Shown in pieces: positions 1-13,210 of a stretch of DNA of 64,000 bases (position 1 is its first letter; every line of letters starts with the position of its first letter). The notes beneath the pieces are model-generated. The model was given only the letters and a program-made list of their open reading frames with translations, was not told where the DNA came from and made no database searches. The stretch lies in the NCBI RefSeq assembly GCF_036880965.1, contig NZ_JBAJMV010000008.1:59633-123632 (forward strand), read 5' to 3'. The translations under genes were made by a program, and so were the position numbers. This DNA is from JAUASW01 sp036880965. Its GTDB lineage: Bacteria > Pseudomonadota > Gammaproteobacteria > Burkholderiales > Burkholderiaceae_C.

Positions 1-408
1 CCAAGTATTGATTACTTTGTAGGCAATATAGGGCGTATGGCGTTTCGGCGCAAGAGTGCTTGTCAGAGCGAAGAGCAGCCGCGCAAGCGAGACAAACGCG
101 CAATCAAAGCAGGGCAGTGCTGCGCGCGACGTAAGGGGGGATGTCTCAGGCCTGTAGCCAACGTCCAAGACGTGAACGGCAGGCTACAAAGCACGAGCGA
201 TTCTGCACAGACTGGTTCAGGCTGAGAGCCGTCCGTCAACCCTTCTTTGCCCAATGGCCGCTTTCACCCAGGATCGGTCCCTTACCCCAACCGGTGGAAC
301 CGGTGATGTTAGAAGTCGGACGGAGCAGGATGCGGCGATCCAGAAGGAGGGCGCAGCGCTTGCGGCTGTCACGCCACTATCTGTTTCGTTGTGATCGCCG
401 CAGCCTTT
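1..408. other. window edge, no supported gene
   Basis: This stretch lies downstream of the minus-strand integrase. I see no recognisable protein, RNA gene or insertion-sequence end in it. A 46-codon open frame (254-394, plus) begins with ATG and has plausible composition, but it has no clear ribosome binding site and no recognisable family, so I do not call it a gene. The region may be the non-coding flank of an integrated element whose other side lies outside the window. Confidence 0.4.
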
Positions 409-1032
409 TCAGATCTCCGTCTGTTCCGAGATCTCGAGGGAGTCATCGACTTCGATCCCAAGGCATCGGACAGTCGACTCCAGCTTGGAGTGGCCAAGCA
501 GCAGCTGCACCGCGCGGAGGTTTTTGGTGCGCCGGTAGATCAGGGTCGCCTTCGTCCGGCGCATGGAGTGCGTACCGTAGTCCGCTGGATCGAGTCCCAG
601 TTCCTTCACCCAGTGCCCGACGATGCGAGCGTACTGACGCGTGCCCAGGTGCGGCGACTCGTGCAACCGGCTGGGAAAGAGGAAATCCTCGCTTCTCAGG
701 CCGGCCTGCTTGATCCAGGTTTGCAGGGCATCACGCGTGCTCGCAGTGATCTCGAACTGCACGGGGCGCTGGGTCTTGTGCTGCATGACGATGGCGCGGG
801 AGGCCATCTGGTCGCCATGGCACACATCCCTCACTCGAAGCGCCACCAGATCGCACCCGCGAAGCTTGCTGTCGATGCCCAGGTTGAACAGGGCGAGCTC
901 GCGAACTCGTCCTTGCATCTGCAGGCGAACGCGAAGCGCCCAGATGTCTTTCAGCTTGAAGGGCGCCTTTTGTCCGACGATCTTGCCCTTATTCCACGGC
1001 TCGCGAGACGCGTTGCCATTCGACATGCTCAT
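409..1032 (-). CDS. short tyrosine recombinase/integrase, catalytic Tyr replaced by Cys
   Basis: A 207-residue member of the phage-integrase (tyrosine recombinase) superfamily, which cuts and rejoins DNA through a 3'-phosphotyrosyl link. It is essentially only the catalytic domain, without a full core-binding domain. Visible catalytic elements are Arg58 (SKLRGCDL), Lys86 (QHKTQRP), His155 and Arg158 (HSMRRTKA) and His181 (LLGHSKLES). The nucleophile position in TVRxLGIEVDD is Cys190 (codon TGC at 463-465, minus strand) where family members have Tyr, so a one-base change has probably abolished strand cleavage. The rest of the frame is intact. The ATG at 1032 has a GGGAG ribosome site about six bases upstream, and the leader carries a 6-bp hairpin (1041-1057). 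Such short integrases are common on genomic islands of Burkholderiales. It could be recently inactivated, a sequencing error, or kept as a DNA-binding protein. Confidence 0.85.
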   Translation of the reverse strand: MSMSNGNASREPWNKGKIVGQKAPFKLKDIWALRVRLQMQGRVRELALFNLGIDSKLRGCDLVALRVRDVCHGDQMASRAIVMQHKTQRPVQFEITASTRDALQTWIKQAGLRSEDFLFPSRLHESPHLGTRQYARIVGHWVKELGLDPADYGTHSMRRTKATLIYRRTKNLRAVQLLLGHSKLESTVRCLGIEVDDSLEISEQTEI

Positions 1033-1302
1033 GATGGTCTCCCATCGAGTTGATGGGCATCAGAGCATGCGCCGATGGGCGAATGATTCAAGCTGCCATT
1101 TGGAGTGCGAATTGCTCTCTGACGCTACCGGGCTGCCAGCACCCGCCCCATGTTTCAGCGTGGCCGTCTGCATTTCTTGCGTTCAGGCCGCTCGATTGGA
1201 TTCGGCGTCGCCCTCAGCTTGGTGCGGTCTTGCTCTACGCCATCACCGGCTTCGTGCTCGCCTTGTGCGGCCGTCGCCGTACGCGGCGTGGTTCGAGCTT
1301 CC

Positions 1303-2253
1303 TCAGCTCTCTGCGATTTCGCTCCGGCTTCTGCCCGCTGCCTTGGCGCGGTACAGCGCCGCATCGGCTCGCCCCAGCAACTCCTCGATCCGATCCTGAA
1401 CCGGCGCCGCTCGCAGTGCAGCGGCGCGCTCCTCACTGAGCGGCTCCAAGGTCGCAATGCCGACCGACGCGGTCAACTGCCCCAGCGGACTGGCTTCATG
1501 CGGGTGGGCAAGTTCGGCCAGGGCCCGATGCAGGTGCTGAGCAACCGCCATCGCGCCTGGGCCGTCGGTGTCGGGCAGCAGGACCAAGAACTCCTCGCCA
1601 CCCCAGCGCGCGCAGTCGTCATTGGCACGGCTGGCTGCCTGTCGAAGACAGTCGGCCATCTTGATCAACGCGTGATCGCCGCCTGCATGACCGTACAAGT
1701 CGTTGAAGGCCTTGAAGTGGTCGACGTCGACCATCAGCACGCTCAGTGGCGCGTTCTGGCGGTCGGCGCGCAGCAGTTCCCTCTCCAGCCATTCCTGCAT
1801 CGCGCGGCGGTTGGACAGCCCGGTCAGCGGGTCGGTGCGTGACAGCCGTCGGACTTCGGCCAAAGCCCGGCTCAGTCGCAGCTGGGTGTTGACCCGGGCT
1901 CTCAGCACGCCGGGGCGGATCGGCTTGGACAAATAGTCGACGGCGCCCGCGGCGAAGGCGGCCTCCTCGGTGGCCTCGTCGCGGTGACTGGTCAGCAGCA
2001 CCACCGGAATCTCTGCCAATTCGCTGGCCTTTTGCATCAGCGACAACATCTCCAGCCCCCCCATCTCCGGCATCTCCGCGTCCAGCAGCACCAGATCGAC
2101 CGGCTCTTGACGCAGCAGACGCAAGGCGTCCGCTGCGCTGCGCGCGAAGCGGCAGCGACCGAAATCGCTCAGCAGGCGGCTGGCCGCCTGGATGATCGAT
2201 GGGTCGTCGTCGACCAGGAGCAGCGTGGCTGGCGTGGGTCTGGATTCGTTCAT
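1303..2253 (-). CDS. response regulator with diguanylate cyclase (GGDEF) output
   Basis: A 316-residue two-domain protein. An N-terminal REC domain (about 9-125) has the acidic pocket DDD and phospho-acceptor Asp58 (LVLLDAEMP). A C-terminal GGDEF domain (about 140-312) has active-site motif GGEEF at 218-222, which converts two GTP to cyclic di-GMP. The allosteric inhibitory I-site RxxD is present (Arg209 to Asp212, five residues before GGEEF), so product inhibition is expected. This is the PleD/WspR-like architecture REC-GGDEF. It lies on the same strand as, and downstream of, the large hybrid kinase (2700-7877), with a broken hydrolase gene between them. It is therefore a plausible output of that kinase, turning phosphorelay input into c-di-GMP. 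No strong ribosome site is visible before the ATG. The domain calls are firm; the partnership is inferred. Confidence 0.92.
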   Translation of the reverse strand: MNESRPTPATLLLVDDDPSIIQAASRLLSDFGRCRFARSAADALRLLRQEPVDLVLLDAEMPEMGGLEMLSLMQKASELAEIPVVLLTSHRDEATEEAAFAAGAVDYLSKPIRPGVLRARVNTQLRLSRALAEVRRLSRTDPLTGLSNRRAMQEWLERELLRADRQNAPLSVLMVDVDHFKAFNDLYGHAGGDHALIKMADCLRQAASRANDDCARWGGEEFLVLLPDTDGPGAMAVAQHLHRALAELAHPHEASPLGQLTASVGIATLEPLSEERAAALRAAPVQDRIEELLGRADAALYRAKAAGRSRSEIAES

Positions 2254-2299
2254 GTCAGTTGACGACCGGGTTTGCTAGCGTTATCGACGCGCATCATGC

Positions 2300-2672
2300 T
2301 TGACGCGACGAGGCATCGGATGCCTGTCAATCACGGAGGAACGGATGCGCAGGCGCAAAGTCGAGATCAGCGATGCGGTGCTGAAGGCGACCAGGGTGAT
2401 GCCCCGCGACAGGCCTCGCGTCGATCAGGTCCTGCGCATGGCCGTCCAGGCGGCTGCAGCGCCTGCTGTCGAAGAGCAGTCGCCGGGCCGCTGCCCGTGT
2501 AGCCCATCAGCATCTGCTGGTGGCTGGCCTCAAACGCCGGCGTGATGCCGGCCCACATGCCTTGGTGACAGCCAAAGCCATGTGCATAGAGCAGCACCGG
2601 GCCCTGCTGGCCGATGCGGCGGACATGGTTTCTTTCGATCGGGTTCATGCTCTCGACTCCAGAGGGAAACAC
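2300..2672 (-). pseudogene. RsbQ/D14-type alpha/beta hydrolase remnant, frameshifted and truncated
   Basis: The first 50 or so residues match the N-terminus of the RsbQ family of alpha/beta hydrolases (RNHVRRIGQQGPVLLYAHGF, then an oxyanion-hole-like GCHQGMW and ITPAFEASHQQ). After the TGSG segment the frame goes wrong. The expected continuation (SRLDGHAQDLIDAR, like SLDGYAQDVLD of the family) reappears in another frame from about 2463 toward 2410, and the remaining two thirds, including the catalytic Ser, Asp and His, is absent. In other bacteria RsbQ-like hydrolases sit beside PAS-containing phosphatases, GGDEF proteins or sensor kinases. That fits the position between the hybrid kinase and the REC-GGDEF gene. 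Only the N-terminal identity is certain; the 3' limit of the remnant is not sharp. Confidence 0.7.
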
Positions 2673-2699
2673 ATCGCAGTGCAGGTGGCGCCAACAGGT

Positions 2700-7877
<5,178 letters not shown>

Positions 7878-7930
7878 CGTGTTGGGATTCCTGGCGTGGC
7901 GCAGCGTGCGACGGTCGCGCGAGCCGATCC

Positions 7931-7958
7931 TTTGCTATGGTTGGTGCCCAAATAATAC
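7931..7958 (+). promoter_or_regulatory. putative sigma70 promoter for the REC-REC-PAS gene
   Basis: TTTGCT (7931-7936) and TAATAC (7953-7958) are separated by 16 bases, about 50 bases before the ATG at 8008. That ATG has a strong AAGGAGG ribosome site at 7994-8000. The element sits in the 130-base gap between the two divergent signalling genes, so it could help co-regulate them. The assignment is by pattern only. Confidence 0.4.
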
Positions 7959-8007
7959 AGAGACGGCGCCAGCCGAAGCGCCGGGATGGTCACAAGGAGG
8001 TTGATCG

Positions 8008-9768
8008 ATGGCCGACAAGCCCAGACTGTTGCTGGTGGATGACGACACGGTCACGCTGCAGGTCCTGAGCAAGACCCTGGCGCCCTACGCCCGCATACGC
8101 TTTGCGCGCAGCGGCGCCGAAGCACTCCAGGCGGTGGAGTCGGAACTGCCCGATCTGCTCATTCTCGACGTCAACATGCCGGGCCTCGGGGGCATGGAGG
8201 TGCTCGCGCAGCTCCGGGCCCGCCCCGCCAGCGCGCAGCTGCCGGTGATCCTGGTGACCAGCGCCAGCGATGAAGCGCTGGAGGCCACGGCGCTGCAGAT
8301 CGGCGCCCAGGACTTCGTCCGCAAACCGTTCCAGCCGGAGCTGCTGGTCGATCGCATGCGCGCCTTGCTGCGGCTGTCGGCGCTGCGCGCCCACCAGCCG
8401 GCCACCCTGAACCTGCGCAGCGCGCGCATCCTGCTGGTGGACGACGACCCGCTGGCGATCGAGGCACTCCGCTCGACGCTGGCGCCGCTGGGCGCCACCT
8501 TGCTGGCGGCGGCCGATGGCGAGGAAGCGCTCGCCCAGATGCACAAAGAGGTTCCCGACCTGGTGCTGCTGGATGCCCAGATGCCGCGGCTGGATGGTTA
8601 CGCCGTGTGCCAGGCCATGCAGACCGACCCCGTGCTGAGCCAGGTGCCGGTGGCCTTCGTCAGCGTTCACGCCGAGGCCAAGCACGAGACCCTGGGTTTT
8701 GCGGTCGGCGCCTCTGACTTCTTGGCCAAGCCCTTCAAGCCCGACGTGCTGCTGGCCCGGGTGCGCAAGCTTTTGCAGCTGCGCAGCGAGCGCGAGGAGA
8801 CGGCCAACGCCATCGCCGCGCACTGGCAGGAGCTGGGCGATCGCCGTGTGGCCGAGCTGGTGTCGGTGGCCTCGGATGCCATCGTTTCCGTGGACTCGGC
8901 CGGCGTGGTGCGGCTGATGAACAAGGCCGCCGCCGCCTTGTTCGGCGTCTCGGTGGAGCGCGCGCTCGGCCAGCCTGCGGAGGCGGTGCTCCCCGGCTGG
9001 ATGGCCTTGGACTTTGCCAACGAGGCCATGGCCCAAGCCAACGAGCGGCGGCGCAGCGGCCGCCCGGCGCGGGTGCTGCGCCTGTTCCGCGGCGATGGCG
9101 CGGTCCGATCGGTGGAGCCGGTGGTCTTTCAGCAGGGGGGCGGTGCGCACCGCATCACCACCGTCGTGCTGCGTGATGCGAGCGATCGAATCGCCGCCGA
9201 GCAGCGGCGCGAGGCGCTGCGCGATGCGGTCGTCGCCTCCGGCGTGCAGCTGGCCTTGCTCCAGGCCTTGAGCGACGGCGCCCGTTCGGCCGAGGACCTG
9301 GTCGCCGCCGTTCAGGGGCGCGCGGCGCTACCGATTGCGCCCCCGCAGCTGAAAGGCTTTGACCTGGCGCAGGCGCTGACGGAGCTCGACGCATGGTGTC
9401 GAACCCAAAGCAAGGCCATCGACCTGGGCTTGGCCCTGCCCAGCCGGACCCTGGCGGTGATGGGCAATGCGGAGCAGTTCCAAGCGGGGATGCAAAAACT
9501 CCTGCTCGCCCTGGCGTCGTCCAGCACCAGCGGCCTGACGCTGGAGATCAGCGTCAAAGCAGAAGAAGCCATCAGTCTGTCATTGACCTTCGGCGGGCTC
9601 AGGCTTGAGTCAAGCCACCTCGACTCCCCGCTGGTTCGCCTGGCCTTGATGCAGATGGGAGCAGGTGGGGCCATCGCCAGTTTCGGCGATGAGCGGGTAG
9701 GCACCGAGAGTCAAACCCTGAGCTTCAACCTGCTGAAGCCCTCGCTCACCACCGAAGCCCACATCTGA
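8008..9768 (+). CDS. REC-REC-PAS protein with degenerate kinase-like C-terminus
   Basis: A soluble 586-residue signalling protein. REC1 (about 5-120) has Asp54 (LILDVNMPG). REC2 (about 140-255) has Asp189 (LVLLDAQMP). A PAS domain follows (about 285-395, starting RVAELVSVASDAIVSVD). The last 170 residues follow the layout of a histidine-kinase core: the FDLAQALTELDAWCR segment that normally leads into HATPase_c, then an ATPase-like strand/helix pattern (AVMGNAEQFQAGMQKLLLAL). However, there is no H-box histidine, no Asn-containing N-box (LLLALASSS instead of NLLxNA) and no DxGxG or GxGLGL motifs. It is therefore probably not a kinase and may be a phospho-acceptor scaffold or sink. It diverges from the hybrid kinase across 130 bases. 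The start has a strong AAGGAGG site. Confidence 0.85.
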   Translation: MADKPRLLLVDDDTVTLQVLSKTLAPYARIRFARSGAEALQAVESELPDLLILDVNMPGLGGMEVLAQLRARPASAQLPVILVTSASDEALEATALQIGAQDFVRKPFQPELLVDRMRALLRLSALRAHQPATLNLRSARILLVDDDPLAIEALRSTLAPLGATLLAAADGEEALAQMHKEVPDLVLLDAQMPRLDGYAVCQAMQTDPVLSQVPVAFVSVHAEAKHETLGFAVGASDFLAKPFKPDVLLARVRKLLQLRSEREETANAIAAHWQELGDRRVAELVSVASDAIVSVDSAGVVRLMNKAAAALFGVSVERALGQPAEAVLPGWMALDFANEAMAQANERRRSGRPARVLRLFRGDGAVRSVEPVVFQQGGGAHRITTVVLRDASDRIAAEQRREALRDAVVASGVQLALLQALSDGARSAEDLVAAVQGRAALPIAPPQLKGFDLAQALTELDAWCRTQSKAIDLGLALPSRTLAVMGNAEQFQAGMQKLLLALASSSTSGLTLEISVKAEEAISLSLTFGGLRLESSHLDSPLVRLALMQMGAGGAIASFGDERVGTESQTLSFNLLKPSLTTEAHI

Positions 9769-9971
9769 TCGGCTTCGCTTCGAGTGACCCTGAAGCGGTC
9801 CAGTTCGGTCATTCGTTGGGTGTCATTGAATGTCTGATCTCGCTGCAGACGAGCCTGTCACTTGGTGAAAGTCAGCGGCAGGCTGAAACGCGTCATCGGC
9901 AGTCGTTGGCTCAAGCGTCTGCTTTGATCTAGACCGGACATCCAGCCGCCAGCTATCCAGACCCGCAAATA

Positions 9972-10006
9972 GCAAAAGGGCTGCAAGGTCGTTGAACCTG
10001 CAGCCC
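9972..10006 (-). terminator. rho-independent terminator of the metal-resistance operon
   Basis: Read on the minus strand just after the czcA stop, GGGCTGCAGGT and ACCTTGCAGCCC form a stem of about 11 bp with one bulged base and a short loop (9978-10006). It is followed by TTTTGCTATTT. It ends the czc transcript and separates it from the convergent signalling gene. Confidence 0.75.
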
Positions 10007-10013
10007 GTTCTTG

Positions 10014-13000
10014 TTAGCGCGTTGCTAGCTCCTCGCCAGACGCGGCCGGATCGTCCGCCGCTTCATCGAGTCGCTGGCCCGTCCTATTCGCCCACCGATA
10101 GAGGATGGGAAGGACCAGCAGCGTCAAGGCCGTCGATGACAGGATGCCGCCGATGACCACCGTTGCCAGTGGGCGCTGGACCTCAGCACCCGTGCCTGTG
10201 GCCAAGGCCATCGGCACGAAGCCTAGCGACGCGACCAAGGCCGTCATCAGCACAGGTCGCAAGCGAGTCAGTGCACCTTCGCGCACCGCCTCGTCGACGC
10301 TGCGCCCTTCTTCGCGCAGGCTGCGAATGAAGGACAGCATCACCAGGCCGTTCAGCACGGCTACACCGGAGAGCGCGATGAAGCCGACGGCTGCCGAAAT
10401 GGACAGTGGGATGCCGCGCATCCACAGTGCCAAGACCCCACCAGTCAACGCAAATGGAATGCCCGTAAAGACCAACAGGCCGTCCTTGGCGTTGCCGAAC
10501 ATCGCGAACAGCAGGACGAAGACCATCAGCAGCGACAGCGGCACGACGATCTGCAGGCGCTGGGTCGCCGACTGCAACTGCTCGAAGGTGCCGCCCCAAG
10601 TCGTCCAGTAGCCTGCGGGGACCTTGACCTTCTGGTCGATGACCGCCTGCGCATCGCCCACGAAGGAACCCAGGTCGCGGCCCGTCACGTTGGCGCTGAC
10701 GACGATGCGACGCTTTCCGTTCTCGCGCGAGACTTGATTCGGCCCCGGCGCCAGTTCCAGCGTGGCCACCTCGGACAGCGGCACATAGCTCACCCGGCCT
10801 TCACCGCGTCCCTTGGGAAGCGGCACCGGTAGGCGGCGCAGCGATTCGAGGTTTTCGCGCTGAGCATCCGGCAGTCGCACCAACATGTTGAAGCGCCGGT
10901 CGCCCTGGAAGAAGGTGCCGGCCTCCCGACCGCCGATGGCGGTGGCCACAGCATCCTGGACTTCGGTCATGTTCAGCCCATAGCGTGTGGCCTTCGACCG
11001 GTCGATGTTGACGGTCAGCATGGGCAGCCCCGTCGTCTGCTCCACCTTGACCTCGGTGGCTCCTGGCACGCCCTGCAAGACCTGAGCGATCTTGTTGGCG
11101 GTGTCATTGAGGACGTCGTTGTCGTCGCCAAACACCTTCACGGCAACGTCAGACCGAACTCCGGAGATGAGCTCGTTGAAGCGCAGCTGGATAGGTTGGG
11201 AGAACTCGTAGTTATTCCCAGGAACCTTGTCCGCTTCCGCTCGGATGGCCGCCAGCAACTCATCCCTCGTCTTGCGGGGCTCGGGCCACTGGTCCATCGG
11301 CTTGAGCATGATGTAGCCGTCCGAGATGTTGGGCGGCATCGGGTCGGCAGCGATTTCCGCAGTGCCGGTGCGAGCAAAGATGCGCTCAATCTCAGGGAAC
11401 TTGCCCATGAGATGCGACTCGAGCTGCTTCTGCATCGCAACCGATTGGCTCAAGCTCGTGCCCGGGATGCGCAGCGCCTGGATGGCGAAGTCACCCTCAT
11501 TCAGGTTCGGCACGAACTCCGACCCCAACCGGGTGGAAACCGCACCGCAGAAGGCGACCAGGACGGCCGCAATCGTCAGGACGATTGGAGCGTTGGACAG
11601 CGAGCTGGCGAGCAGCGGCTTGTAGCGTGATTCCGCCCACTGCATCAGCCGGTTTTCCTTCTCCGCCACTCGCTTGCCCATGAAGAGCGCGACGGCAGCG
11701 GGTACGAAGGTCACCGAGAGCAGCATGGCACCCAGCAAGGCCAGCAGCACGGTGTAGGCCATCGGATGGAACATCTTCCCTTCGACGCCGGTGAGTGCCA
11801 GGATCGGGATGTAGACCACCATGATGATGAGCTGGCCGAACAGCAGCGGACGGCGTGCCTCGCGGGCTGCGGCGAAGACCTCATGGAAACGCTCAGTGCG
11901 CGTCAGCGCGCGGCCCTTGTGCTCTTGCGCATGTGCCAGGCGGCGCACGCAGTTCTCAACGATCACAACGGCGCCGTCAACGATGATGCCGAAGTCCAGC
12001 GCACCAAGGCTCATCAGGTTGGCGCTGATGCCCATCCGGACCATGCCGGTGAAGGTGAATAGCATGGATAGCGGTATCACCATCGCGGTGATAAGCGCGG
12101 CCCGGATGTTGCCGAGGAACAGGAACAGCACGGCGACCACCAACGCAGCGCCTTCGATGAGGTTCTTCTGTACGGTGCGAACGGCCTTGTCGACCAAGGT
12201 CGTGCGGTCATAGACCGTCACGACCTTCACGCCGGCAGGCAGCGTTTTGTTGACCGCCTCCATCTGCTTGTCCACCGCGCGCGAAACCTTGCGGCTGTTC
12301 TCGCCCATCAGCATGAAGACCGTTCCCAGCACGACCTCCTTGCCGTTCTCGGTAGCGGCACCCGTACGGAGCTCGCGCCCCAACTCGACGTCGCCAATGT
12401 CCCGCACACGGATCGGCTGGTCCTGAGCTGTGCCGATGATGATGTCGCGGATGTCGTCCATGGATTGGACCTGGCCTGGCGCGCGCACCAGGTACTGCTC
12501 GCCCTTGCGCTCGATGTAGCCGGCGCCCTGGCTGGAGTTGTTCTTCTCCAGCGCATTGACCACGTCGGCGAGGCTCAAGCCATAGGCCGAAAGACGCTCC
12601 AGGTTCGGCGCGACGACGTACTGCTTCTCGAAGCCGCCGATGGAGTTGATTTCCGTGACGCCCGGGACGTTGCGCAGCTGCGGCTTAATGACCCAGTCCT
12701 GAATCTCGCGCAGGTCGGTAGGCGTGTAGACCGAACCGTCAGCCTTCCGGGCCTTGGGCTCGGCCTCCACGGTCCACAGGTAGATTTCTCCAAGACCCGT
12801 GGAAATCGGCCCCATCGTCGGCGCAACGCCGGCGGGCAGGCGATCCCGAGCTTCCTGCATGCGCTGGTTGACCAGCTGGCGTGCAAAGTAGATGTCGGTG
12901 CCGTCCTTGAAGATGACCGTCACCTGGGAGAGCCCGTAGCGCGACAGCGAACGGGTCTGCTCCAACCCTGGCAAGCCGGCCATGACCGTCTCGATAGGGA

Positions 13001-13199
13001 AGGTAACGCGCTGCTCGGTCTCCAGCGGCGAATAGCCAGGCGCCTGCGTGTTGACGACGACCTGCACATTCGAGATGTCGGCCACGGCGTCAACGGGCAG
13101 CTTCGTGTAGCTGAAGACGCCAAGTAGCGCCATGCCGAGGACGGCGAGCATGACGAGCCATCGCTGCTCGATGCAGAAGCGGATGATGCGTTCAAACAT
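10014..13199 (-). CDS. czcA: heavy-metal efflux RND transporter, CzcA family
   Basis: A 1061-residue inner-membrane RND pump of the heavy-metal-efflux class, which exports divalent cations by proton antiport from periplasm or cytoplasm through an outer-membrane channel. It has the family's usual length and plan: TM1 at about 12-30 (WLVMLAVLGMALLG), a large periplasmic loop, TM2-6, a second loop, and TM8-12. The TM4 motif DFGIIVDGAVVIVEN has the Asp/Glu pattern of Co/Zn/Cd/Ni-type members rather than the Ala-Ile-Gly type of Cu/Ag CusA proteins. It is the last gene of the operon with czcB (11-base gap) and czcC, and it has a GGAGG ribosome site. A strong terminator follows. The exact ion specificity (Cd/Zn/Co versus Ni/Co) cannot be read from sequence alone. 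Confidence 0.95.
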   Translation of the reverse strand: MFERIIRFCIEQRWLVMLAVLGMALLGVFSYTKLPVDAVADISNVQVVVNTQAPGYSPLETEQRVTFPIETVMAGLPGLEQTRSLSRYGLSQVTVIFKDGTDIYFARQLVNQRMQEARDRLPAGVAPTMGPISTGLGEIYLWTVEAEPKARKADGSVYTPTDLREIQDWVIKPQLRNVPGVTEINSIGGFEKQYVVAPNLERLSAYGLSLADVVNALEKNNSSQGAGYIERKGEQYLVRAPGQVQSMDDIRDIIIGTAQDQPIRVRDIGDVELGRELRTGAATENGKEVVLGTVFMLMGENSRKVSRAVDKQMEAVNKTLPAGVKVVTVYDRTTLVDKAVRTVQKNLIEGAALVVAVLFLFLGNIRAALITAMVIPLSMLFTFTGMVRMGISANLMSLGALDFGIIVDGAVVIVENCVRRLAHAQEHKGRALTRTERFHEVFAAAREARRPLLFGQLIIMVVYIPILALTGVEGKMFHPMAYTVLLALLGAMLLSVTFVPAAVALFMGKRVAEKENRLMQWAESRYKPLLASSLSNAPIVLTIAAVLVAFCGAVSTRLGSEFVPNLNEGDFAIQALRIPGTSLSQSVAMQKQLESHLMGKFPEIERIFARTGTAEIAADPMPPNISDGYIMLKPMDQWPEPRKTRDELLAAIRAEADKVPGNNYEFSQPIQLRFNELISGVRSDVAVKVFGDDNDVLNDTANKIAQVLQGVPGATEVKVEQTTGLPMLTVNIDRSKATRYGLNMTEVQDAVATAIGGREAGTFFQGDRRFNMLVRLPDAQRENLESLRRLPVPLPKGRGEGRVSYVPLSEVATLELAPGPNQVSRENGKRRIVVSANVTGRDLGSFVGDAQAVIDQKVKVPAGYWTTWGGTFEQLQSATQRLQIVVPLSLLMVFVLLFAMFGNAKDGLLVFTGIPFALTGGVLALWMRGIPLSISAAVGFIALSGVAVLNGLVMLSFIRSLREEGRSVDEAVREGALTRLRPVLMTALVASLGFVPMALATGTGAEVQRPLATVVIGGILSSTALTLLVLPILYRWANRTGQRLDEAADDPAASGEELATR

Positions 13200-13210
13200 A
13201 TCGCCTCCGA

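Noticed and set aside
254..394. 46-codon open frame near the left window edge
   Set aside because: No ribosome site, homology or context supports it.
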